From: Natrinema altunense
GTDB taxonomy: Archaea; Halobacteriota; Halobacteria; Halobacteriales; Natrialbaceae
NCBI RefSeq assembly: GCF_000731985.1
Contig: NZ_JNCS01000015.1
Span: 1-64,000 of the forward strand
Reading direction: 5' to 3'
Length of the DNA: 64,000 bases
In this document: one piece after another, positions 28,889 through 36,544 of the stretch
Position numbering within the stretch: the first letter of the stretch is position 1
How the letters are laid out: each line of letters opens with the position of its first letter
The notes under the pieces: model-generated
Told to the model about the DNA's origin: nothing
The model's database searches: none
The model's input: only the letters and a program-made list of their open reading frames with translations
Translations under genes and position numbers: made by a program

Positions 28889-29503
28889 CTACAGCTGACA
28901 CTCCCGGCCGATCTCACGCTCGTACCGCGCCTTGATCGCCTCGAACAGCCGTTCGCCGACCGGCGTTCGAAGTCGGGGCGCGGCCGTCGCGAAGAACTCG
29001 TCGAGGTTCTCGTACTCGTCGAACGCCTCGTTGTGCCCGGTTTCGTCGTACCGTTCCTCGCGCTCGTATTTGAGCGCCTGCAGACAGTTGTCGATCAGGT
29101 CCATGTCCTTGACGAACCGCGCCGTCGGGGTCTCGCGGGCCTCGTACGCCTGCCAGAGCGAGCGGAACTCGCCGTCGCCGTCGAACGGCTCGAGCAGATC
29201 CGTGATCGCGTCCCGCTCGCGGGCGACTTTCTCCTCGCCGTCGACCCGCTGTTTGCCGTCTTCGGCGCGCGTCGCAACGTCGCCCGTTCGCGCTTCACCG
29301 AGGTCGTGGACCAGCGCCATCGACACCGCGCGGTCCCGGTCGACGTCGTCGGCCCGGTCGGCGTAGCACAGACACAGCGTCGCCACGCCCCACGTGTGGG
29401 CCGCGACCGACTCCGGGGAGTCGATCCCGCGGAGGACCCACCCGGTCCGGCGCTCGTCTTTCAGTTCGAGGGCCTCGAGCAAGACATCGAGTTCGTCGGC
29501 CAT
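28889..29503 (-). CDS. HD-domain phosphohydrolase (YfbR/HDDC2-like)
   Basis: 204 aa. Metal ligands are in VAAHTWGVATLC, MALVHDLGEARTGD (HD pair plus Glu) and KDMDLIDNCLQ (last Asp), the order seen in YfbR-type 5'-deoxynucleotidases, which cleave deoxynucleoside monophosphates. The frame is open 32 codons further, but the ATG at 29503 (MADELDVLLEAL) begins the conserved part. Confidence 0.85.
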   Translation of the reverse strand: MADELDVLLEALELKDERRTGWVLRGIDSPESVAAHTWGVATLCLCYADRADDVDRDRAVSMALVHDLGEARTGDVATRAEDGKQRVDGEEKVARERDAITDLLEPFDGDGEFRSLWQAYEARETPTARFVKDMDLIDNCLQALKYEREERYDETGHNEAFDEYENLDEFFATAAPRLRTPVGERLFEAIKARYEREIGRECQL

Positions 29504-29601
29504 CACGCTCGCCCACGCACTGGCGGGGATTGAAAACGTCGATCGGTGGTCCGGGAGTTTGAATGGACTATTAGGGATGGGCGAGTGTGTATCGATCACG
29601 A

Positions 29602-30459
29602 ATGCCGCAGAAACCAGATCTGAGCGGGCAGGCCGCGTTTATAACGGGTACCACGCGCGGAATCGGGAAGCAACTCGCACTCGCGCTCGCCGAACACGGC
29701 TGTGACATCGTGTCGACGGGGAAGACCGTCGACGACTCGGACTCGGACCTCGAGGGGACGATCCACAAGACCGCCGAGGAGTGCGCCGAGAAGGGCGTCG
29801 AGACGCACGCGATCCAGTTGGACGTGCGCGACGAGGACGCCATCGAGGCGGCCGTCGAGGAAGCGATCGACGAGATGGGCGAGATCAACATCGTCATCAA
29901 CAACGCCTCGGCCATCCAGATGGGAGCGGTCGAGGACCTGCCGGCGGGTCGCTACGATCTCCTGAACGAGGTCAACGTACGCGGAACCTACCTCGTCTCG
30001 CGGGCGTTCATCGACCATCTCAAGGGCGTCGAGGAAGACGCCTGGATCCTGACGAACGCGCCGCCGGTCGAACTCGACCGCGCCCCGGGGTCGGCCGCCT
30101 ACTCCTGGTCGAAGATGGGGATGTCGTTCGTGACGCTGTCGATGGCCCAGGAACTGGCCGACGACGAGATCGGCTGTAACACCTTCTGGCCGGTGACCGC
30201 GATCGACACGCGCGCGACCCGGTACTTCGAGATGGGGACCGAAGACGACTGGCGGACGCCCGACATCGTCTCGGACACGGTTCTCGAGATCCTGGCCCGC
30301 GACCCCGCCGAGTTCACCGGGAACCGCGTCTACGACGAGGACTTCCTCCGCGAGGCCGGCGTCGAGAACTTCGCCGAGTACAACCTCACCGAGGGCGATC
30401 CCGAACCCACGTCGGCACAGCTGTTCGATCCGAACTACTCGCGGCCGGACGACGCCTGA
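29602..30459 (+). CDS. Short-chain dehydrogenase/reductase, HSDL2-like
   Basis: 285 aa. TGTTRGIG cofactor loop, NNAS, and the catalytic YSWSKMG (YxxxK). The long helix-rich insert after the first strand (EGTIHKTAEECAEKG) resembles the HSDL2/SDR-C family, implicated in lipid metabolism. Substrate unknown. Start at 29602 (MPQKPDLSGQAAF); an upstream ATG at 29587 would add five residues. A strong hairpin follows its stop. Confidence 0.85.
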   Translation: MPQKPDLSGQAAFITGTTRGIGKQLALALAEHGCDIVSTGKTVDDSDSDLEGTIHKTAEECAEKGVETHAIQLDVRDEDAIEAAVEEAIDEMGEINIVINNASAIQMGAVEDLPAGRYDLLNEVNVRGTYLVSRAFIDHLKGVEEDAWILTNAPPVELDRAPGSAAYSWSKMGMSFVTLSMAQELADDEIGCNTFWPVTAIDTRATRYFEMGTEDDWRTPDIVSDTVLEILARDPAEFTGNRVYDEDFLREAGVENFAEYNLTEGDPEPTSAQLFDPNYSRPDDA

Positions 30460-30483
30460 GACGGTTCCCCGTCCCGGTTTTCT

Positions 30484-30514
30484 GGTGGGGCCGCAGGGCG
30501 GCCGCGGTCCCACC
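30484..30514 (+). terminator. Hairpin after the SDR gene, likely terminator
   Basis: GGTGGGGCCGC and GCGGTCCCACC pair over 11 bp (one wobble) with a 9-base loop, 25 bases after the SDR stop; a short T-run (GGTTTTCT) precedes it. Archaeal termination mainly uses T-tracts, so the hairpin's role is inferred. Confidence 0.4.
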
Positions 30515-30676
30515 GGCAATGACTCCCAGTAGCCCGTATGAGACGGTCCGCCGTCACCAGTGTCGGCACGACAGCAGGACAATTCCGGGTTACGCCGACG
30601 ATGATGGACAGGTGTCCGTCCGCCCACCCTCGGGCGAACGACAAACTAAAAGGTCACCCGTGGCCACGTGTCGAGT

Positions 30677-31063
30677 ATGTTCGGAGGAGGCGGCGGCGGA
30701 CTCAACCCGCGCAAGATGGAACAGATGATGGAACAGATGGGCATCGACGTCGAGGACATCGACGCCGAGGAAGTCATTATCCGGACCGACGAGTACGACC
30801 TCGTCTTCGACGACGCCGAAGTCACGAAGATGGACGCCCGCGGCCAGGAGACCTACCAGGTCATCGGCTCGCCCGCGGAGGTCGAGGCCGGCTCGGCCGG
30901 CGGCAGCGCCGGCGGTGCGGACGACTCCGACGCCGGCTCGTCGATCCCCGACGACGACGTCGACCTCGTCGCGACCCGCGCCGGCGTCAGCGAGGACGAG
31001 GCCCGCGCGGCCCTCGAGGACAACGACGGCGACCTCGCCACGGCGATCGAGTCCCTCGAGTGA
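30677..31063 (+). CDS. nac: Nascent polypeptide-associated complex protein (archaeal NAC)
   Basis: 128 aa. Gly-rich start ([20 protein letters not shown]), NAC beta-barrel core ([20 protein letters not shown]), acidic Gly/Asp linker, and a C-terminal UBA helix bundle ([20 protein letters not shown]). It binds emerging chains at the ribosome. ATG 30677 is preferred over GTG 30668. The stop overlaps the next gene's GTG (GTGA). Confidence 0.94.
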   Translation: MFGGGGGGLNPRKMEQMMEQMGIDVEDIDAEEVIIRTDEYDLVFDDAEVTKMDARGQETYQVIGSPAEVEAGSAGGSAGGADDSDAGSSIPDDDVDLVATRAGVSEDEARAALEDNDGDLATAIESLE

Positions 31064-31854
31064 CTCGCGTGAGCGGCGACGATATCGAAGACGACAGCGT
31101 GGACGCCGAGGGCGAGAGCGACCGCGTCCCGGTGCTGCTCGTTCGCGGGGACCGCGAGTATCTCGTCGAACCCGGCGGCGAACAGGGAACCGACCTCGGC
31201 GTGCTCGAGGTCCCCGAAGACGTGGCGTCGGGCGACACCATCGAGACGCATCTGGGCGACGAGTTCCAGGTGCGCCGGCTGCGCGGCCCGGATCTCTTCC
31301 ATCACTTCGAGCGGACGGGCGCGCCGATGGTGCCCCGCGATATCGGGCTCGTCATCGGCGAGACCGGCATTGCCGGCGGCGACCGGGTCCTCGATGCCGG
31401 CACCGGAACCGGCGTCCTCGCGGCCCTGCTGGCCCGGGCCGGGGCCGAGGTCGTGACCTACGAACAGGACGCCGAGTTCGCCGCCGTGGCCCGGGAGAAC
31501 ATGGCGCTGGGCGGCGTGGCCGACGCCGTCGACGTCCGAACCGGCGACGTGACCGACGAGATCGACAGCCTCGAGCCGTCGTCGTTCGACGTGCTCACAC
31601 TCGATACGGCCGACGCGCCCGCGATGGTCGAACACGCGCCCGACCTGCTGGTCGACGGCGGGTTCGTCGCGGTCTACAGCCCCTTCATCGAATCGACCCG
31701 CGAAGTCGCACGGACGGCCCGCGATGTCGGCCTCGAAAACGTCACGACCCGCGAGACGATCCAACGCGAGATGCAGTTCGACGACCGGGGCTCGCGGCCG
31801 ACGACCGCGCCCGTCGGTCACACCGGCTATCTGACGATCGCCCGCAACGAATAG
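31060..31854 (+). CDS. trmI: TrmI-type tRNA (adenine-58-N1) methyltransferase family protein
   Basis: 264 aa. N-terminal small domain (residues 20-85) then a Rossmann methyltransferase: [15 protein letters not shown] (SAM motif I), VVTYEQD (motif II) and [10 protein letters not shown] at the catalytic strand. Archaeal TrmI methylates A58 and often A57 in the tRNA T-loop. Coupled by GTGA overlap to nac, a pairing common in haloarchaea; GTG 31069 is an alternative start. Confidence 0.85.
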   Translation: MTRVSGDDIEDDSVDAEGESDRVPVLLVRGDREYLVEPGGEQGTDLGVLEVPEDVASGDTIETHLGDEFQVRRLRGPDLFHHFERTGAPMVPRDIGLVIGETGIAGGDRVLDAGTGTGVLAALLARAGAEVVTYEQDAEFAAVARENMALGGVADAVDVRTGDVTDEIDSLEPSSFDVLTLDTADAPAMVEHAPDLLVDGGFVAVYSPFIESTREVARTARDVGLENVTTRETIQREMQFDDRGSRPTTAPVGHTGYLTIARNE

Positions 31855-31881
31855 GGCGGTTCTCTTTACTCCACGTATTCG

Positions 31882-32170
31882 TCTCGAGAACAGTGGCCGA
31901 GAGCGGGCTCCGAGCAACGCGAGGAGTCCGCGACTCGACGGAAGAGCAAGCTCTTCCGAACATCGCGGAAACGACGTTTCCGCTCAACGAGGGAAGGCAG
32001 GCCGTCATCCGATACTGACCGCGAGCGACCAAAGGGAGCGAGCGGGCCGACGATCGATGTGAAGTGAACGGAACGGAGGGAGGAGTGCTTTTAATCGAAA
32101 TTTTGCCGAGGGACATCGCGAGCGAAGCGCTCGGCGCTTCGCTCGCGATAGACCGCAGAGCAAAATTTCG
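31882..32170. repeat. Convergent-gap repeat, copy 1, with large hairpin
   Basis: This copy fills the space between trmI (+) and tfs (-). Parts shared with copy 2 at 37844-38068: TCTCGAG...AGTGGCCG, GAGCA..GCGAGG, GGCAGG, GACCGCGAGCGACC.. AGGGAGCGAGCGGGCCGACGA (32017-32053), GGAGTGCTTTT, TTTTGCCGAG and CGCAGAGCAAAA. AAATTTTGC/GCAAAATTT pair over the outer stem; inside it ATCGCGAGCGAAGCG/CGCTTCGCTCGCGAT pair over 15 bp. Two extra palindromes (GGAAGAGC-AA-GCTCTTCC and GCGGAAAC-GAC-GTTTCCGC) occur only here. It ends directly at the tfs stop. It may act as a bidirectional terminator. Confidence 0.8.
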
Positions 32171-32479
32171 TTAGTTGTCGTCCTCGCGCCACTTGTGTTC
32201 GCACTCGGTACAGATGAAAAAGCGCGTCTCGGACTCGTCGGCCGACCGGATCTGTTGCATGTACCAGTGGGCGCGGTCGTTGCCGCATTCGGGACAGATG
32301 GCGTCGGTTTCGGGCAACGACGTCTCGCCGGACGACTCGATGATCTCGCTGGCCTCCTGATCGTCGGTGACGATGTACTGGTCGGCGTCGCCTTTCGGCT
32401 CCGTGTAGCCGCAACTGCTACACTCCCAGAGACCGTCCTCGGCTTTCATCATCGAACCGCATTCGTCGCAGAATTCCAT
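32171..32479 (-). CDS. tfs: Transcription factor S (TFIIS-like RNA cleavage factor)
   Basis: 102 aa. N-terminal zinc ribbon (MEFCDECGSMM, WECSSCGY), linker, and C-terminal zinc ribbon (CPECGND...FFICTECEHKW). TFS rescues backtracked RNA polymerase by stimulating transcript cleavage; the usual Asp-Glu tip is seen as SADESETRFF. The four paired Cys sets are all present. Followed at once by the repeat hairpin. Confidence 0.94.
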   Translation of the reverse strand: MEFCDECGSMMKAEDGLWECSSCGYTEPKGDADQYIVTDDQEASEIIESSGETSLPETDAICPECGNDRAHWYMQQIRSADESETRFFICTECEHKWREDDN

Positions 32480-32560
32480 CGTTGTCCGGGCTACGGAGGG
32501 CGAGCGACTTAAGGCACCCGTTTGGGTCCGCGCCCTCGGCCCGTCGCGTTCGCTCGAGCG

Positions 32561-32815
32561 CTACCCCTCGCCCTCGGTCTGGTAGGGCTCGCCGACGGCC
32601 TCCCGCGGCAGGACGTTGTTGAGTTCCGACTGGAGGTCGTCCATCGACACGAAGCGGTCGCTGTCGCTTTTCGCGACGAGGTCGCCCAGGTTTCGCTGGC
32701 CGTCAGCGAGCAACAGGGTGACGTCCGCGAGTTCGGACGCGGCGTGGTCGTTGGTGACGGGATACTCGAGGTCAGCGAGGACGGATTCGATTCGGCTGAG
32801 GTTGACATCGGGCAT
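32561..32815 (-). CDS. DUF5789 family protein
   Basis: 84 aa. LSRIESVLADLEYPVTNDHA, LLADGQRNLGDL and ELNNVLPREAVGEPYQTEGE match the haloarchaeal DUF5789/DUF2795-like family, whose C-terminus ends in the same PREAVGEP-type motif. Function unknown; probably a small cytosolic protein. About 80 bases separate it from the tfs start downstream. Confidence 0.8.
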   Translation of the reverse strand: MPDVNLSRIESVLADLEYPVTNDHAASELADVTLLLADGQRNLGDLVAKSDSDRFVSMDDLQSELNNVLPREAVGEPYQTEGEG

Positions 32816-32930
32816 GCGCGAACGGACGCGGGCCAGCGGCTTGTAGCTCCGCGACGCTCCCGCGGACTATCGCGCCGCCCGACAGTTCTGTTCGAAACTA
32901 TAATCGGACGGGATCACGCAGCCGTTGCCA

Positions 32931-33628
32931 ATGCCGAGCGTCGTGGAGCGACTCGTCGCGCCCTTCGTCGCCGACGGGACGACGTTCGGGTTCGACGAGT
33001 CGATGCTCATCGGAGTGATCCTTTCGCTATAGTAACAACTGCAACTATTTACACACTGATCGCACAGCTGTCGTGCGATCAGGTGTGCATTGACTTGCAG
33101 TGGCTACTATAGTTGGGTTCAGTGCCGGTCCGGCGATGGCCGGCGCAGTCGTGAGCCACGGTCCGTACGCGCTCCCCGGCGGGCTGGCGGTCGACGGGTT
33201 CGAAGCAGCCTTCTCCGTCGCGACCATCACCGCGACGGTCAGCTACGTTCTGGTGACGATCCTCGTTTCCGACCCCGCGTCGCTGTTCATGGCGACCGCG
33301 ATCGCGATGTTCGCGACCATCCAACCCCAGGTCAACGCCTGCCTCGAGCAAGGGGCGACCTGGTTTGGCCTGCAGTTCGCGGCGTTTATCATCGCACAGG
33401 TCGCGCTCCAGACGCCGATCGGGCGCGCCTGTGATCGGTACGGCCGCCGCCCGTTCATCGGCCGGGATGGCGTTGTTGATACCGACGACGCTCGTGCAGG
33501 GCTTTCTCCGCTCCTCGCGGTTGCTGTTCGTCGCCCGGCTGTTCCAGGGGGTGGCCGCTGCGATGGTGTTCGCCCCGTCGCTCGCGCTGGCCGGCGATCT
33601 CGCCGGCAAGGGAATCCGGCGCGATTGA
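32931..33628 (+). pseudogene. MFS transporter remnant, disrupted
   Basis: The frame opens with ATG 32931 (MPSVVERLVAPFVADGTTFG), reaches FDESMLIGVILSL and meets a TAG inside the 86-bp palindromic element at 33027. After the element a major-facilitator sequence resumes (GFSAGPAMAGAVVSHGPYAL, QTPIGRACDRYGRRPFI), shifts frame near 33458-33464, goes on as MALLIPTTLVQGF and LAGDLAGKG, and stops at 33628 far short of 12 helices. The segment before the element and the part after it do not look adjacent in a normal transporter, so material was probably lost there too. Confidence 0.75.
33027..33112. repeat. 86-bp palindromic MITE-like element in the MFS remnant
   Basis: The element begins and ends with CTATAG and is an imperfect palindrome over its whole length: CTATAGTA..ACTGCAA at the left is mirrored by TTGCAGTGGCTACTATAG at the right, and the centre CTGATCGCAC/GTGCGATCAG pairs as a strong stem. 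It carries no gene and no clear target duplication. Size and structure suggest a miniature derivative of a haloarchaeal insertion sequence. Confidence 0.75.
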
Positions 33629-33759
33629 GCAGTCGGAACCGTTCGTCGACGGCGGACTGGCCCGTTACGGGTGCGTTCGCTCGAACGAGTCAGGCGGCGG
33701 GGGTCCGAGCCCGCGGCGGGACGCAACGCAAAAGTACCGGATCCCCATACGGTTCCACG

Positions 33760-34263
33760 ATGACGCTCTCGGAGGAGGCCCAGGACCGGTTGGCGGACGT
33801 GGTGGAGCTACAGCCGACGAAGAATTCCGAACTCCAGGAGCGGTGGGGGATGGAAAGCGGCAGCGAGGTCCACCAGTACCTCGAGAGCGAACTCGGCGAC
33901 TACTACTTCCGGGACGACAACAGCCTGATCCGTGCGACCGCCGAAGCCGCCGAGCTGGTCGACGTCGAGCCGGGCATCGAGAGCGATCCCGAGGGCGACG
34001 GCGTCCCCTCCAAGATCCGCGTGCCCGAGTTACAGGCGCGGATCGTCGCGGTGGTGGCGGGGCCGACGGACCGAACCGAGAGCGTCGTCTCGGTGCTCCA
34101 CAAGCTCCGGGCGGAGTACGATATCGACCCCGAGGCCGAAGCCGTCCGGTCGGGACTCCAGAGTCTGCGTCGGAAGGGCGTCGTCGAGGTCGAGTACCGC
34201 ACCGTCCCCACGTTCCGGCTGGCAGTCGAGCGCGAGGATCTCGAGGTCGCCGTTTCGGACTGA
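33760..34263 (+). CDS. DUF5797 family protein (winged-helix-like)
   Basis: 167 aa. MTLSEEAQDRLADVVELQPT, NSELQERWGMESGSEVHQYL and YYFRDDNSLIRATAEA match the haloarchaeal DUF5797 family. The first 60 residues look like a helix-turn-helix and the C-terminal part (VRSGLQSLRRKGVVEVEYRT) like a second winged helix, so DNA binding is possible (inference). Open frame upstream from 33100 belongs to the dead transporter. Convergent with the DUF5787 gene. Confidence 0.8.
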   Translation: MTLSEEAQDRLADVVELQPTKNSELQERWGMESGSEVHQYLESELGDYYFRDDNSLIRATAEAAELVDVEPGIESDPEGDGVPSKIRVPELQARIVAVVAGPTDRTESVVSVLHKLRAEYDIDPEAEAVRSGLQSLRRKGVVEVEYRTVPTFRLAVEREDLEVAVSD

Positions 34264-34283
34264 CGCCGCGCTCGAGAGCGGCG

Positions 34284-35330
34284 CTATAGTCCCGGCCGCC
34301 GTCGCCGCCGGCGGTCCGCGAGGAGTCGCTGGAACCGTTTGCCGGGGCCGCCTTCGATCGGCCAGCCGCGGGTACGCCAGACCGGCGGCTCGGGTTCGAA
34401 CTCGTCACAGGAGCCGGCACATTCGGCTGCCGTCTGGCACCGGCTCATGGCGGTACAGTACGGCAACGCCTGTGTCGCGTCTCGAGCGCGCAACTGGAAG
34501 TGGCGACAGTCGGGACGCATCGTGTCGGCGAACGAGCGCCAGCCGCGTTCGTAGGCGCGCTCGGCGATCCCGAGCCGTTTGTCGGCCTTCCAGTCGGGCT
34601 CGGCGTACTCGAAGCGGGCGGCGGAGTCGTCACGCTCGCCGCCGGCCGGCCGCTCGAGGATGCGAGTCCCCGGCTCGTCGACCGCGAGCGAGCGGGGGTG
34701 CCACGCGACCTCGGCGGTCAGGTCGTCGGGCGCGAGCGCGAGGATGCCCGCCTCGATCGGCAGGTCCTCGAAGAGGGCGGGTTCGACGCGCTCGCCCGTC
34801 GTCTCGGTCGCGACCCAGACCTCGTCGGCCAGCCCGACGGCAACGTCGTACTCGAGTTGTGAGGCGAGCGTGCGGGCGGCGCTGGCGTCTAGGTCCGGCT
34901 TGTTCTCGATCGCGACGATCCGCTCGAGCCAGTCCGGATAGACCCACTTGCGCCTGATCTCGATTCGAGTGCCGTGCTTGCGGGTCTCGAGGATGCCGCG
35001 ATCGGCGGCGCGGTGGATCGCCTCGCGGACGTACCGCCACGGGTAGCCGGGATGGGGAAGCGCGTCGCGATAGTAGGTCCACTCCGCCGGGGCGTTTCGG
35101 ACCACGTGGCGGAGGTCGCCGTCGAGTCGCTTGCGACCGAACGTCGCCCGTTGGCGTATGGCTGCGGGGTCGCACTCGAGGACGATGGTATCCCAGCGGC
35201 GGCGCTTCGTCCCGAGTTGGCGGGCGACGACGATCGCGTGGCTATCGCCGGCGGGGTCCGCTCCCGGCGGCCACTCGCGTTCGGCCCACCGACAGGTTCG
35301 GAGTTCGAACCCGAACTCGGCAGCGTGTGG
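34284..35330 (-). CDS. DUF5787 family protein, PD-(D/E)XK nuclease-like
   Basis: 348 aa from GTG 35330 (family-like start NPHAAEFGFELRTCRWAERE). The middle has PDWLERIVAIENKPDLD, an Asp followed by a Glu-x-Lys strand, then LASQLEYDVAVGLADEVWVA, as in PD-(D/E)XK nucleases. The C-terminus holds four to five cysteines (PDCRHFQLRA, LPYCTAMSRC, AAECAGSCDEF), reminiscent of iron-sulfur clusters in Cas4/AddB-like nucleases. Nuclease fold and cluster are my inference; the family has no known function. A 46-codon upstream extension lacks homology. Confidence 0.75.
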   Translation of the reverse strand, partial: PHAAEFGFELRTCRWAEREWPPGADPAGDSHAIVVARQLGTKRRRWDTIVLECDPAAIRQRATFGRKRLDGDLRHVVRNAPAEWTYYRDALPHPGYPWRYVREAIHRAADRGILETRKHGTRIEIRRKWVYPDWLERIVAIENKPDLDASAARTLASQLEYDVAVGLADEVWVATETTGERVEPALFEDLPIEAGILALAPDDLTAEVAWHPRSLAVDEPGTRILERPAGGERDDSAARFEYAEPDWKADKRLGIAERAYERGWRSFADTMRPDCRHFQLRARDATQALPYCTAMSRCQTAAECAGSCDEFEPEPPVWRTRGWPIEGGPGKRFQRLLADRRRRRRPGL

Positions 35331-35515
35331 GTTCACGGCGGGGCGTTGGAACGCGAGCCCAAAAACGCTACTCGATCGGCCGGCACCGATCGACGTGAAA
35401 GCGACGGCAGCGGCGCTGCCGGCCGATCGCCGGATGTGGAACGTGGCCGCTACCTCAGTCGCGTCCACGGCACGGGACCGTCCTGTCGGAACCGACGCTT
35501 CGTCGTCGTGCTCGA

Positions 35516-35959
35516 CTACGCTTCGTCGTCGTCCTCCTCCTCGCGCTCGTCGAGGAATTCGTGGGCGTCCTCGAGGATCTCCCGGGGACCGTCCTGCGTG
35601 ACGGTGTTGATCGCCTGTTCGTAATCACGCCACTGGAGATCTCGGTGTTCGTTCGAGAGTTCCGCGCTGGCCTCGAACGACTTCGCAATGAAGAGATGAA
35701 CGGTCTTGTGGATCGTCTTGCCGTTCGCCTCGAAGACGTAGTCGTAGTCCTTGCGAAAGCCGTCGAGTAGTCGGAACTGTTCGATACCTGCCTCTTCCGT
35801 TACTTCGCGGATCGCCGTCTGCTGTAGTTCTTCATCTCCTTCGACACCGCCCTTGGGAAACTCCCAATCGCCTGGGCGGCTCTTGAGTAGAAGATACTCG
35901 CGCCGGCCCCGCGTATCGCGGAAGAGGATCGCGCCTGCGCTCGTAGCTTCGACTGCCAT
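35516..35959 (-). CDS. Nudix hydrolase, diadenosine tetraphosphatase-like
   Basis: 147 aa from ATG 35959. The Nudix box is complete: GGVEGDEELQQTAIREVTEE followed by AG. Preceding WEFPKG and the HLFIAKSF strand fit asymmetrical Ap4A hydrolases. The C-terminus is strongly acidic (DEREEEDDDEA). An upstream start at 36010 is possible but adds no homology. About 185 bases without a gene separate it from the DUF5787 start. Confidence 0.85.
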   Translation of the reverse strand: MAVEATSAGAILFRDTRGRREYLLLKSRPGDWEFPKGGVEGDEELQQTAIREVTEEAGIEQFRLLDGFRKDYDYVFEANGKTIHKTVHLFIAKSFEASAELSNEHRDLQWRDYEQAINTVTQDGPREILEDAHEFLDEREEEDDDEA

Positions 35960-36143
35960 TAAGTGAGCTAATAGGTGCGACGTTAAGAGAATATCGGACT
36001 GTTCGTCCAACGAACACAGATTCCGCGTTCGAGTGTCAAGTGACTGGTAATCAGTCGACCGCGGTCGTGGACCGGTGGCACAGCAGGAGCCATCTCAGCA
36101 AGTTTTTACGCGCCCACCGTAGACGTATGCGACAGTACCAACC

Positions 36144-36479
36144 ATGACCTTCGTCACCCGTCTCACCCTCCAGAGCGGCGATCGGGCCGCCCTCGATGGT
36201 ATCGTCGACGACATCAAAGCCAACGCCGAACGGAAGGGGGCCGCGCTGAAAGGTCCGCACTCCCACCCGCCCGAGACGTTCTCGGTGCCCCAGCGCTGTC
36301 GGCTCCACGCCGACGACGACCGCCACTTCTCGTCGTGGGAGTACACCGTCTTCACCCGCGAACTCGAGATTCACGGCCACGACAGCCTCGCGCGCAATAT
36401 CGCCTCGCAGAGCTTTCCCGACTCGGTCCACATCGAGGCCGAGGTCGAGCAGATCCACGGCGCGGGCCGCGGGAACTGA
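36144..36479 (+). CDS. S10-like ribosomal-protein paralogue (uS10 family)
   Basis: 111 aa. The S10 fold is visible (FVTRLTLQSGDRAALDGIVD, KGPHSHPPETFSVPQR, FTRELEIHGHDSLARNIA). The standard rpsJ is normally encoded elsewhere beside the elongation-factor genes; this is the extra uS10-type protein seen in haloarchaea. Its role, in the ribosome or outside, is unknown. TATA-like TTTTTAC lies about 40 bases ahead of the start. Confidence 0.8.
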   Translation: MTFVTRLTLQSGDRAALDGIVDDIKANAERKGAALKGPHSHPPETFSVPQRCRLHADDDRHFSSWEYTVFTRELEIHGHDSLARNIASQSFPDSVHIEAEVEQIHGAGRGN

Positions 36480-36544
36480 CTGGGTTTATCAGTACGTGCC
36501 AGGCCGTCGACAGGGCTTTGTACCGTTCCCGACGAGGGCAGCAT

